A stretch of 64,000 nucleotides of DNA, taken from the NCBI GenBank assembly GCA_013177805.1, contig JABLXU010000040.1, positions 1 through 64,000 of the forward strand, written 5' to 3'. A program made the position numbers and the translations under genes. This DNA comes from Candidatus Omnitrophota bacterium (GTDB lineage Bacteria; Hinthialibacterota; Hinthialibacteria; Hinthialibacterales; Hinthialibacteraceae). Below the pieces are notes generated by a model. It searched no databases. It had not been told where the DNA came from and saw only the letters and a program-made list of their open reading frames with translations. Shown piece by piece: positions 8,941 to 17,629 of the stretch. Every line of letters begins with the position of its first letter. Positions within the stretch are counted from its first letter, which is position 1.

Positions 8941-9336
8941 ATGATAATCACAGTCGATCCATCCAATCCTAAACCGACGTATCTCCAGATCGTCGACAGC
9001 ATTCGGCGGGCGATCGCCACCGGGGCGGTCAAGCCCGGGGACCAATTGCCGACCATCCGCGACGTGGCCGTGCAGGCGCGGGTCAACCGCAACACCGTCA
9101 GCCGCGCCTACCTCGAACTCGAACACATGGGACTGGTGCGCTCACGCCAGGGGTCGGGCAGCTTCCTCACGGACAATGAACCGGGGCTGGATCAGAGGGA
9201 GCGGCTCAAAATCATCAAGCGGATCGCGGATGAACTGGCCCTCGAGGCCAGCCATTACAAGATCCCCTTGGAGCAAGTCATTGCCATTGTCCGGGACAGC
9301 GCGGCCGAGCTGAACAAGGAGACCGAACATGAATGA
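8941..9336 (+). CDS. GntR-family (YtrA-type) transcriptional regulator
   Basis: 131 residues. An N-terminal winged helix-turn-helix covers about residues 10-75 (PTYLQIVDSIRRAI, GDQLPTIRDVAVQARVNRNTVSRAYLELEHMG, VRSRQGSGSFL). Only a short helical tail follows, as in the YtrA subfamily, which lacks a large ligand domain. ATG 8941 is chosen because an upstream TTG start would lie inside the -35 hexamer. The gene leads an ABC transporter operon, where YtrA-type proteins commonly repress their own operon. It overlaps the ATPase gene by eight bases (ATGAATGA). Confidence 0.92.
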   Translation: MIITVDPSNPKPTYLQIVDSIRRAIATGAVKPGDQLPTIRDVAVQARVNRNTVSRAYLELEHMGLVRSRQGSGSFLTDNEPGLDQRERLKIIKRIADELALEASHYKIPLEQVIAIVRDSAAELNKETEHE

Positions 9337-10216
9337 ATTCGCGATCGTCACGGAAGGCCTGGGGAAGCAGTTCGGCAAGCACTGGGCGGTCCGTAACCTG
9401 AATATCCAGGTTCCCACGGGGTCGGTGTTCGGCCTGCTGGGTCCCAACGGGGCCGGCAAGTCGACCACCATCAACATGATCATGGGCCTGCTGCCCTCCA
9501 CCACCGGCCAAATGAGGGTGTTGGGTTACGATCCCGCCAGGGAAGACCTCGAAATCCGCAAACGGGTGGGTTACGTCCCCGAGATCCAGGGATTTTACGA
9601 CTGGATGAAGATCAACGAGCTGGTCGAACTGGTGGCCTCCTACCACGACACCTGGAACTGGACCTTGTGCTCCTCGTTACTGGCCGAGTTCCGCCTGCAG
9701 GGCGGCGCGGTCATCAAGAACCTCTCCAAGGGCATGCGCGCCAAGCTGTCGCTTCTGTTGGCGCTGGCCTTCGAACCGCAAATGTTGGTGCTCGACGAAC
9801 CCACCGGCGGCCTCGATCCCGCGGCGCGGCGCAACTTCATCGAAACCATCCTGGCCCGCTTTCAGGAAGCCGGGCGCACCATCTTGGTCTCTTCACACCT
9901 GGTCAACGAGTTTTCCGGTCTGTTGGATCACGTGTGTTTTATCCGCGAAGGCAACGTCGAACTGATGACGCGGCTGGATGACCTGCATCAGCGGATGAAG
10001 CGGGTGCGGCTGGTGTTCGCGGAACAGGTTCCCGGGAATCTGCGCATCGAGCAGGCGCTGGTCACGCGGGTGAACGGCCGCGAGGCGATGATCACCTGCC
10101 GCGACTTCGACCCCCAACGGACGCCGGAAGCGCTGACCGCCCAAACCGGCGCGGTCAACGTGATCGTGGAAGACATGACACTGGAAGATATCTTCGTCGA
10201 CCTGGTGGGATCATGA
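9329..10216 (+). CDS. ABC transporter ATP-binding protein
   Basis: 295-residue cytoplasmic ATPase of an ABC exporter. Walker A GPNGAGKST is at residues 38-46, followed by the signature segment LSKGMRAKLSL and Walker B MLVLDEPTGGLD, then the switch His in VSSHLV. The atypical signature and GntR neighbour match the YtrB/CcmA-like transporters of unknown substrate. It is coupled to the regulator (8-base overlap) and to the permease (ATGA overlap at 10213). Confidence 0.95.
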   Translation: MNEFAIVTEGLGKQFGKHWAVRNLNIQVPTGSVFGLLGPNGAGKSTTINMIMGLLPSTTGQMRVLGYDPAREDLEIRKRVGYVPEIQGFYDWMKINELVELVASYHDTWNWTLCSSLLAEFRLQGGAVIKNLSKGMRAKLSLLLALAFEPQMLVLDEPTGGLDPAARRNFIETILARFQEAGRTILVSSHLVNEFSGLLDHVCFIREGNVELMTRLDDLHQRMKRVRLVFAEQVPGNLRIEQALVTRVNGREAMITCRDFDPQRTPEALTAQTGAVNVIVEDMTLEDIFVDLVGS

Positions 10217-11802
10217 ACGAAACCAACCTGACGCAAACCATGGAGCCACAGGGGATTCCCGTTCCGGAGGCTGTTTCGCCAGTAAAGTGGAGAAAGATCC
10301 CCTTCGCGATCTTCCAAAAGGATTTCAAGATTCTGGCGGGGCAGATGGGATGTGTTCTAGCCATCCAGGCATTGTTGATGGCGGCCGTGCCGGGAGTCAA
10401 TGCGCTGATGGCCCAATGGACCGGCAGCAAAGGGTCCTTTGATATTCCTTTGTATGAATGGTTTCCCAAACTGCAGCTTGCCATCAACGTGCTGATGGCG
10501 CTGCTGGCGGCATGCCAGTGGTCGGCGGAAGAACGGCAAGGGCAAAACGACTGGCTGCTGCGCCGGCTGCCTATCTCGCGGCAACGGATCCAGCAGGAAA
10601 AAATCGCGGCGGGGCTGGCCATCCTGGCGGTGATCCTCTTCATCCAATATCTGTGGCACCTGTTTTTCACCATGTTGGGGATCATGGTCTGGAACTACGA
10701 CGATTGGGTGGGATCGTCGCTGGTGTTGAACACGCTCCTGGCCTACCTGCTCGGCCTGCCCTTGTCGGCGGTGTTGAACCAGTCCATCACTGTGATCCTG
10801 ACCGGCCTGGCGGTGATTTACCTCGGTCTCTGGGGATATTCGGTTTACCAGAGCAAAACCCTTCAGGCTTGGCGCTACCTCACCCTATTCGGCCTGGCGG
10901 CGGCAGGTTACGCGGGGGCCTTGTCCTCGGCAGTATGGCGGCGCGGAATCCTGTGGGAGCAGCCGCGCTTCACCCTACTGCTGCGCAAGCAGCGGCGCGA
11001 GATGCGGGTGTTTCTGGCGCTTTCGCTGCTGTTGGCGGGCTTGTTCATCGGCAGCACGGTGCTATCGGCATCGGACCGTGACGGCTGGCTGGTTTTGATG
11101 GGGACCGCGTGCGGATTGTACGCGATCGGCGTGGGCGTTTCGATCTACGCCGCGCGGGAGAAAGACGGCATCCGCTGCGTGTTGTATCAGCATTCCATTC
11201 CCTTGCGCGAAATTTTCGGGGTGAAGTTCGGGCATGGCTTGCTACTGATGGGCATCCCGGCAATGGTATGGTCCCTGGCCGGCTTGGCCGTGTTCCTCAA
11301 TGAGATCTATTACCGGAGCGGCTGGATGCCCCATGATCTTTGGGAAGGCCTTCTCGTGCTGGTGTCCATCATCGGGGCCATGTTTGGCATCGCCCTGGTG
11401 GCTTATGTCTGCGGGGTGATGGCCACCCTGGCCTTGCAGAACTCCATCTACGCGTTCTTCCTGGCCTTGCCGATGGCGGTTCTGCCCTTGGTGCTGTTGT
11501 TCTGGCTGCAGTATCCCATCTTCCTGGTGGTTTCGGTGCCGTTTCCCAACCAGTACGACGCGAATCCCATCCCCTTTTTCCCCCTCTTTGCCTGGAGCCT
11601 GTTTTTGCTGGTCATCGGCCTCTCCCTGGCGGCGGCGCGGATGGCCACCGACCGGCAGGTCCTGACCGGAAGCGCGGGCGCGCGGCTGCTCTACGCGGGG
11701 CGGATCTACCTGTTCACGCTGGCGGCGGTGATTCTACTGATTAAAACCGGCTGGAAAGACCTGTTGTATCTCGTCACGAATGTCAATGTGGGCATGGGAT
11801 AA
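10213..11802 (+). CDS. ABC transporter permease
   Basis: 529-residue integral membrane protein with about 12 hydrophobic segments, in two halves separated by a polar region near residues 250-270. It should pair with the upstream ATPase to form an exporter or membrane stress transporter. The first 35 residues are polar and cytoplasmic. It starts within the ATPase stop (ATGA), so expression is coupled. Substrate cannot be told from sequence; proteins in this setting often respond to envelope-active compounds. Confidence 0.85.
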   Translation: MNETNLTQTMEPQGIPVPEAVSPVKWRKIPFAIFQKDFKILAGQMGCVLAIQALLMAAVPGVNALMAQWTGSKGSFDIPLYEWFPKLQLAINVLMALLAACQWSAEERQGQNDWLLRRLPISRQRIQQEKIAAGLAILAVILFIQYLWHLFFTMLGIMVWNYDDWVGSSLVLNTLLAYLLGLPLSAVLNQSITVILTGLAVIYLGLWGYSVYQSKTLQAWRYLTLFGLAAAGYAGALSSAVWRRGILWEQPRFTLLLRKQRREMRVFLALSLLLAGLFIGSTVLSASDRDGWLVLMGTACGLYAIGVGVSIYAAREKDGIRCVLYQHSIPLREIFGVKFGHGLLLMGIPAMVWSLAGLAVFLNEIYYRSGWMPHDLWEGLLVLVSIIGAMFGIALVAYVCGVMATLALQNSIYAFFLALPMAVLPLVLLFWLQYPIFLVVSVPFPNQYDANPIPFFPLFAWSLFLLVIGLSLAAARMATDRQVLTGSAGARLLYAGRIYLFTLAAVILLIKTGWKDLLYLVTNVNVGMG

Positions 11803-11813
11803 GGAGCCGATCC

Positions 11814-13634
11814 ATGAAAACCTATACCAAGCGGGGAATGGAGCTGATCATCGTCCTGACCGTGTGCCTCCTGGCGCTGAGCACCTGGCACGAACGGCGC
11901 GTCGCGAACCAACAACGGGAGCAGGCTCTCGAACTGGCCACACTGCTCAATCAAACGCTGTGGGACAAATACGGTCCGGGAACCAAGCAAGGGTATATGG
12001 ACCTGCTTACGCGTGATCCGTACACCACGATTAACTTGGGCGAGAACCGCTCCCGGGTGATTTCCATTTTCGAGGAATTAAACCAGGTGGAGACCCTGGT
12101 AGGCAACGCGGGGGCCATCCTCGCCGTGCCGGAAGCACCGGAATGGTATCAATCCCGCTTAAACCAAGTGGAGGACTGGGCGGCCCAGGTTCCCCCGGTG
12201 TTAGAAAAAGGACCCTATCTGGCCGCGCCGGATGAGATCTATTTCGCCACGTCTGAATATCATTCCCTTTGGATTTCCGGGATTGCACAAAAAGCGCTCG
12301 GCCTGAAACAACTCGCCCTGCGGGACTGGATTCAAGGCAAACGGGACCTAGCCATCGCGAGGCTGGTGGATATCATCCGGCTGGGAGACGCGTTCCGGTA
12401 TTCGCCCATGGCGTGGGATCAACTCATGCGGGCCATGGTAATCGAAATCGGCCTGGATGGATTCGACACCGTCTTATGGACCAATCCCGGCCCGGAGGAC
12501 AACCAGAAGATCCTCGCCGCGCTGCGGCAATTCAAACCGGAGGAATGGTATATTCCATCGTATGCCGGAAACATCCTTTTTTGGACCGATTACTCGGACT
12601 ACGCGGGCATGATGGGCAGGCTCTACCAGTCCGATACCATCGCCGCCACCCTCTTGTTGAATGGTGTGCCCGATCCCCAGCGGGATACCCGGATCGATGA
12701 TTTGTACCATGAAATCGGATTGATCCCGGATTGGCGGATTGATCAACTGCGCGGCATCCCCAAGGCCCTGGTCTTATGGAATGATCGGTACGCGCGTTTC
12801 TTCAAGCAGCGGGGTTCCAGGAAAACCGCCGCGTTGTTGGCGAAATGGACCACTCTGCCGGCCATGCGCAAGCGGGCTGGCAACTTACCGGATTGGTTTT
12901 ATGATTCGGATCCCCTGCTTTCGGCGGACAACGCGCGCCGCATCCCGCCGCTGGTGTACGCCGCCTCCCGCTTCGCCACGTTGTTCGCGGAACCGTATTA
13001 TCAAACAAATGCCTTGACACGTTTATTGGTGGCCCGGCAACGGATGGCCGCCCTGACCGCCGCCTTCTGGGGGCGGTGCCAACGGGACACGAAAGACGCG
13101 TGGCTATCCAGTGAGGAATTCGCCGCGCAATTCGAAAAACAGTCTCAATGGACAGTGGATTTATTCCCGGATAGAAGCAATACACAGTTGGTCGAGGCCT
13201 ACATCGCCCGGCATCAAGTGAACAAGAGAAACTACCTGGATGAAACGAAAACCGTCGTGAATCCCGGCGATCATTCGGAAATCAATTTCCCGATGAAGTG
13301 GTATGGCGAAGAACATATCGCCCCCGCCGAAATCCCTAGCGTCACCACCACGCGGATCGAATTGGAAAACTGGGTGCGGGGTATCTTTCAGAATGATCCA
13401 ATGGTGGAAACGGTCCGGCCGCATCATGTGGATGTCCCCGGATATTATCATCCATCAGACAAAACGATTCAGGCGGTGAAATCCTACCAGGTGAAACTCA
13501 AACTGCCCAAAACCTCATATTGGGTGGTGCAGACCGGCCCGGATGGCATAAGAGATTTACCGTTCCTGCCCTACAACCCCACCAACGGCGCCCAAAGCCG
13601 GGGAGATATCCTGCAACTGGCCGGGTGGGAGTGA
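11814..13634 (+). CDS. Unknown membrane-anchored protein of the ABC operon
   Basis: 606 residues, not recognised. One N-terminal membrane segment (about residues 9-22, MELIIVLTVCLLALS) is followed by a large soluble domain rich in Trp, Tyr and Leu, predicted to lie outside the membrane. AAGGAG sits at 11801-11806, overlapping the permease stop, so it belongs to the operon. No catalytic motif, repeat or lipobox could be named. I infer an accessory or substrate-sensing part of the transporter from position alone. Confidence 0.75.
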   Translation: MKTYTKRGMELIIVLTVCLLALSTWHERRVANQQREQALELATLLNQTLWDKYGPGTKQGYMDLLTRDPYTTINLGENRSRVISIFEELNQVETLVGNAGAILAVPEAPEWYQSRLNQVEDWAAQVPPVLEKGPYLAAPDEIYFATSEYHSLWISGIAQKALGLKQLALRDWIQGKRDLAIARLVDIIRLGDAFRYSPMAWDQLMRAMVIEIGLDGFDTVLWTNPGPEDNQKILAALRQFKPEEWYIPSYAGNILFWTDYSDYAGMMGRLYQSDTIAATLLLNGVPDPQRDTRIDDLYHEIGLIPDWRIDQLRGIPKALVLWNDRYARFFKQRGSRKTAALLAKWTTLPAMRKRAGNLPDWFYDSDPLLSADNARRIPPLVYAASRFATLFAEPYYQTNALTRLLVARQRMAALTAAFWGRCQRDTKDAWLSSEEFAAQFEKQSQWTVDLFPDRSNTQLVEAYIARHQVNKRNYLDETKTVVNPGDHSEINFPMKWYGEEHIAPAEIPSVTTTRIELENWVRGIFQNDPMVETVRPHHVDVPGYYHPSDKTIQAVKSYQVKLKLPKTSYWVVQTGPDGIRDLPFLPYNPTNGAQSRGDILQLAGWE

Positions 13635-13710
13635 GGGGGGCAGGATAAAATACAGGTAACTATTTACCGGTTTGCAGTACCGGTAGGCAGGTACAACTTT
13701 TGAGCGCCAA

Positions 13711-13817
13711 CGGCGCGGCATGAGCATAGCCCCGGGCGTAAGCCCTGGGAGGGATGAAACAAAAGTGATTAATCCCCTCTCCCTCTGGGGCCAGGGTGAG
13801 GGAAACCGTGGCAGGGT
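13711..13817 (+). repeat. Intergenic repeats of families B and A
   Basis: GCATAGCCCCGGGCGTAAGCCCTGGG (13725-13750) is a family B-like hairpin. A family A unit follows at 13771-13817, CCCCTCTCCCTCTGGGG then CCAGGGTGAGGGAAACC. They fill the gap between the ABC operon and the MNT remnant. Confidence 0.6.
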
Positions 13818-13902
13818 AAAATTCATCCTCTATATCTGTGCAAGCGGGTAAATGGATACAGATACGGTATAAGGATAACATTCGGTGAGCGGATGAAAAA
13901 CC

Positions 13903-14251
13903 ATGGTTGATATCAGCGAATTCAGGTAAAAAAGTCGCGCCGGTCTGCCAGGAACAGGGCGTAGAGCGTCTGGATGTGTTCGGTTCCATCACGCGGCCTG
14001 ATTTTCACGCGGAAAGCGATGTGGATATCGTGGCGCGCCTGGACAGGCGTCCGGGGAAGATGTTCACCCGGTATTTCACTTTGAAGGAACGCCTGGAACG
14101 TATTTTCGGGCGTTCCGTGGTTCTGGTCCTTGAAGATTCCATCCGCAATCCCCACTTTCGGGACGCGGTCGAAAACAGCCGGGTGTCTCTCTATATGAAT
14201 CACGGAACTAAGAAGTTGTTATTTGATATCCAACAGGTAGCCGGCAATTAA
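13903..14251 (+). pseudogene. Decayed MNT nucleotidyltransferase with HEPN-like fragment
   Basis: Reads as a minimal nucleotidyltransferase of the MNT (MntA antitoxin-like) family: FGSITRPDF then the metal-binding SDVDIVARL. ATG 13903 gives MVDISEFR followed by a stop, while the continuing KKVAPVCQEQGVERLDVFGS is one base out of frame, so a single-base insertion near 13927 splits the family's normal N-terminus. At the other end the protein runs from SRVSLYMN into HGTKKLLFDIQQV, which looks like the first residues of a HEPN partner toxin, and then stops. I infer a toxin-antitoxin pair lost by frameshift and deletion. A functional protein from TTG 13907 cannot be excluded. Confidence 0.65.
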
Positions 14252-14293
14252 TCGTGTTCCAAGTCCCGCTTGTTCGTAACACATCATCCCTCA

Positions 14294-15724
14294 CTACTTT
14301 CCCGCCTGCCCGGGCGCGGGAAAATTTTGGGACGCGTCGTCGAGCACCAGCACCCAATCGTTGCCGCGCTTCTCCGGACCGGGGGGATCGAAGCGGCGCG
14401 TGCCGCTGTCGGCGAACGAATCGATCAGCGAGGCGGTTCCTTTGCGCGGATCGTACCACCAGGCCATCACCTTCCCGCCGGAGATTTTCCCCAATTGGAC
14501 GGTGACCGGCGTCCCCGCGGGGATATACACGAACGCGTAGCCATCGCCGCGGGTGGCCTGGACATGGCCTGCGCCTTCGCTTTGCCCCTCGGCGATGAGG
14601 CTTTGATCGGGCACGCGGCTGAGAAACGGCCGGGATTCCATGAGGTGGCGCACGTGCATCATGTCCCATGCGCCGGGCAGGTCAAGGACGTCGTACCAGT
14701 TGTTGCGGGCGGACGAGATGGGTGCGCGGCCGGGGGCCATCATCTGCCAGATGTCATGGCATCCATAAGTATGGCCGAACGCCCCCGCGAAGAGCGCCCA
14801 GTAGGCAGCCTGCCGGACGTCGAAATCGTTAAACCAGCCGTTTTCGGCTTTCCAGTTGACGGGATGGTCCTCGTAGCGGGGCTCGCCATCGAAGCACGGC
14901 TTGACCGGCTCGCGGTTGTAATCCGCTGTGATCATCCGGTAGTTTGGATTATCAAAACGGTCATGGCCGGACTGCAGCATGTTGAACGCCAGCCATTCGT
15001 CTTCATGAAACCATTTCGACGAAGATTGGCCGCCCTGCGGATGATAGGTGATGAGATGAATCCCCCCGTCGCCTTCCTGGATGCCCTGCGCCATGGCCCG
15101 CCATATCTCCTCGGCCCCGTCGGCCACGCGGTCGCCGCCGAGTATCCAGATAATGTTCGGCTGGGTCCTGTACCGCTGTCCCAAAAACCGGCCATATATC
15201 CGCGCGTTCTCCGGATTGAAAACCACCGGGCCTTTTCCCCAGGCCTTCGTCACCTTGTCACCCCAAGTGGGCAACATACCGATGAAGATTCCCTTCTCTT
15301 TCGCCTTGTTGACGATGAAATCCACATGCTTGAAGTAGGCTTCGTTGGGCTGAGCGGGATTGTTGTTCAACAACGGTTTGTCGCCATAAGCGTTAGGGGT
15401 CTCCAGACCGTCCAGTTCGGCCAACACCACGGCCTGGATGACAGTGAAGCCCTTCTGCCGCCGGTTTTCCAAGTAACGCTCCGCTTCTTCTCGGGTCAGG
15501 CGGTGGAACAGTTCCCACGCCGTGTCACCCAGATAGAAGAAAGGCGTTCCGTCTTCATGCACGATGAAACGCCGGTTTTCTGAAACCTTCAGCGGGCCGT
15601 GGCTGAAATCTACCGACGGCCCGGAACGGGGCGTTTCCGCGTACGCGGTGGAAAGGAAAAGGCATCCCGCCAGTACGGCTATTGCGCGGGAGTTGATTTT
15701 GGAAAAGGGTGCAATTCGAGTCAT
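14294..15724 (-). CDS. GH140-like glycoside hydrolase (DUF4038), secreted
   Basis: 476 residues from ATG 15724; AAGGAG lies eight to nine bases upstream, so the longer version from 15829 is rejected. A signal peptide (about residues 10-30, ending AYAET) is followed by the DUF4038/apiosidase-like barrel: FFYLGDTAWELFHRLTREEAERYLENR, then GMLPTWGD, IIWILGGDR, and a C-terminal beta domain with GKVMAWWYDPRKG. GH140 enzymes cut apiose side chains of pectin; related proteins have other substrates. Likely a periplasmic or surface plant- or algal-polysaccharide enzyme. Upstream is an IS remnant and repeats. Confidence 0.88.
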   Translation of the reverse strand: MTRIAPFSKINSRAIAVLAGCLFLSTAYAETPRSGPSVDFSHGPLKVSENRRFIVHEDGTPFFYLGDTAWELFHRLTREEAERYLENRRQKGFTVIQAVVLAELDGLETPNAYGDKPLLNNNPAQPNEAYFKHVDFIVNKAKEKGIFIGMLPTWGDKVTKAWGKGPVVFNPENARIYGRFLGQRYRTQPNIIWILGGDRVADGAEEIWRAMAQGIQEGDGGIHLITYHPQGGQSSSKWFHEDEWLAFNMLQSGHDRFDNPNYRMITADYNREPVKPCFDGEPRYEDHPVNWKAENGWFNDFDVRQAAYWALFAGAFGHTYGCHDIWQMMAPGRAPISSARNNWYDVLDLPGAWDMMHVRHLMESRPFLSRVPDQSLIAEGQSEGAGHVQATRGDGYAFVYIPAGTPVTVQLGKISGGKVMAWWYDPRKGTASLIDSFADSGTRRFDPPGPEKRGNDWVLVLDDASQNFPAPGQAGK

Positions 15725-15828
15725 TATTTGATCTCCTTGGGGAAAAATGGTTCTACCGGAAAATGCGTATCTTATTTTAGACCAACGGTTCGCGCCTCTT
15801 CGAAATAAGCGATGAAAAGCATCCTTCA

Positions 15829-15912
15829 AATTCCCTCTCCCTCCGGGAGAGGGTCAGGGTGAGGGAATCCCGGAAAGGGCGAATGGCATCCTTTCTTCGC
15901 AATTGAGTAAAT
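15829..15912 (+). repeat. Dispersed hairpin repeat family A, well preserved copy
   Basis: CCCTCTCCC (15833-15841) pairs with GGGAGAGGG (15845-15853). CAGGGTGAGGGAATCCCGGAAAGGGC and GGCATCC follow, giving the reference order for the family. Confidence 0.75.
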
Positions 15913-16058
15913 CGTTGCTTTTTCATGATTGGATCTCCTCTAAAAAAAATTAGCGTATCATGTAAATCTCTTTTCCTGATTCCAGATTCGGAACATCCCC
16001 GCACGCACCTCAAGGTAGCAAAGGGATTCAGAGGGAGCAAGGCGTTTTTCACCACCGC

Positions 16059-16250
16059 GGCGCGGCGCCGGCGGGGGCGGTCGCGCAGGATCTCGTCGCC
16101 ATATTCGTGGAAGCGCTGGAGCCATTTGTAGGTGGTCTTGCGGCTGAGGCCAAAGCGGCGGCAGAGTCCGCTGAGGTTTGCGTGGGCTTGGGTGGCGAAA
16201 TGGATGAATTCGCGGCGCAGGGACATGAGGTTCACCTCGTTCCAGGGCAT
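16059..16250 (-). pseudogene. Truncated IS481-type transposase
   Basis: About 64 residues match only the N-terminal helix-turn-helix of IS481-like transposases: MPWNEVNLMSLRREFIHFA, then LCRRFGLSRKTTYKWLQRFHEYGDEILRDR. The catalytic DDE integrase core is absent; the frame runs on into unrelated sequence and repeat A. Nothing in the window could supply the missing part, so this is a relic insertion. Confidence 0.8.
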
Positions 16251-16317
16251 AGTCTGATCCTCCTTTTTACGAGTCGAATATGCAACTTAAACGTGTTACC
16301 TATGTACCCGAACGAAA

Positions 16318-16350
16318 CAAGAAGACCAGGGTGAGGGCAGCCCTTTCTTC
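16318..16350 (+). repeat. Family A repeat, partial
   Basis: CCAGGGTGAGGGCAGCCC matches only the downstream half of the family A unit; the hairpin part is missing. Confidence 0.4.
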
Positions 16351-16421
16351 CACGTCACAGCTTCTCATATTTCAATTCCTGCTTCACAAAACCAGATGAG
16401 TCTTCTTCAGGGGACGCCTTT

Positions 16422-16556
16422 AAAATAGCCCAGGGTTTCCACCCTGGGCAAAAGTTAGGCAATGCCACCCCTAAAATAGCCATGGGTCTTAACCCTGGGC
16501 AGGCGCTCCCTGGGTAAAGTTGATACCGTGCCGGCCCTGGGTCTTAACCCTGGGCA
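16422..16556 (+). repeat. Three repeat B hairpins in tandem
   Basis: Unit 1 is a perfect stem, GCCCAGGGT (16428-16436) / ACCCTGGGC (16441-16449) with loop TTCC. Units 2 (16473-16500) and 3 (16532-16555) share CTTAACCCTGGGC. Two begin AAAATAGCC. This lies just upstream of the PfkB kinase gene. Confidence 0.8.
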
Positions 16557-16653
16557 TCAACCCGCGGCACAACGATTCCCCTCGGTTCCCATAGACAAAT
16601 CCACGATCCCGCCGCAATGTAAAATGGAATAATTCTTCGTTTGGGATCTCGCC

Positions 16654-17595
16654 ATGAAAATGAACATTTTGTCCTTTGGGGAAGTCCTGTGGGATATCAT
16701 GCCGTCGGGCACCGTCCTGGGAGGCGCGCCGTTCAATTTTGCCTTCCGGGCCAATTCGCTGGGGCACCGGGCGCTGATGGTCAGCCGCCTGGGACGGGAC
16801 GATTTGGGGCGGCGGGCGGAACAGCGGATGCGGGAACTGAACATGGACACCCGGTTCGTTCAATGGGATTCCACGCGTCCCACGGGCACCGTAAATGTGT
16901 CCTTGGATGAAAACAATCAGCCGGATTACTTCATCGTTCCGGATGTGGCCTACGATAACATCGAGATGACGGAGGATCTGGCGTTAGCCGCCACGCAAGC
17001 GGATTGCGTCTGCTTCGGCACCCTGGCGCAACGGTCGGCGCACTCCCGGGAGACCTTGGCTCAAATCCTGGAGAAGGCCAACCAGGCGTTGAAAGTGTTG
17101 GATATCAATCTGCGCAAGAATTGTTATACCTGGGAAACGATCACCTCCTCGCTCGAAAAGGCCGATGTCCTGAAACTGAACGAGGAGGAAGCCCAGTACC
17201 TGACACGGCTGTTCAGCCTGGAGGTACATGCCTTGCCGGAATTTTGTGAGCGGATCATCCAGGATTGGCTGTTGCAATGTTGCGTCGTCACCCTGGGCGA
17301 ACGGGGAGCACTGGCCATGGCCGCGGACGGCAAGCCGGTGTATGTGCCGGGATTCCAGGTGAAAGTCATGGATCCTGTCGGATCGGGCGACGCCTTCACC
17401 GCCGGATTTATCACCCAGTACAGCCAAGCAAAGCGGCTCGAGGACGCCTGCCGGTATGGCAATGCCCTGGGGGCGATGGTGGCGGCGACGGCCGGCGGAA
17501 CCACTCCCATCCCGCCCGGTGAAATTGACGAATTCCTGCGCGGCAGCCCCGCGCGCGTGGAAGACCGCAATCTGGCATCGTACCAGGTCAGTTAA
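16654..17595 (+). CDS. PfkB-family carbohydrate kinase (fructokinase-like)
   Basis: 313 residues, phosphorylating a sugar, most like fructokinases. N-terminal GEVLWDIMP, then GGAPFNFAFRANSLGHRALMVSRLG carry the substrate site, and VTLGERGALAM followed by DPVGSGDAFTAGF is the family signature with the catalytic Asp in GSGDAF. The product would feed central metabolism. The next gene starts 34 bases on, on the same strand, so the two are probably co-transcribed. Confidence 0.92.
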   Translation: MKMNILSFGEVLWDIMPSGTVLGGAPFNFAFRANSLGHRALMVSRLGRDDLGRRAEQRMRELNMDTRFVQWDSTRPTGTVNVSLDENNQPDYFIVPDVAYDNIEMTEDLALAATQADCVCFGTLAQRSAHSRETLAQILEKANQALKVLDINLRKNCYTWETITSSLEKADVLKLNEEEAQYLTRLFSLEVHALPEFCERIIQDWLLQCCVVTLGERGALAMAADGKPVYVPGFQVKVMDPVGSGDAFTAGFITQYSQAKRLEDACRYGNALGAMVAATAGGTTPIPPGEIDEFLRGSPARVEDRNLASYQVS

Positions 17596-17629
17596 CCGAT
17601 CATCACGGAAAGCCGGGAGACTCGTCATC

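Noticed and set aside
14270..15583. Long plus-strand frame opposite the GH140-like gene
   Set aside because: Shadow of the hydrolase gene on the other strand, typical of GC-rich coding DNA.
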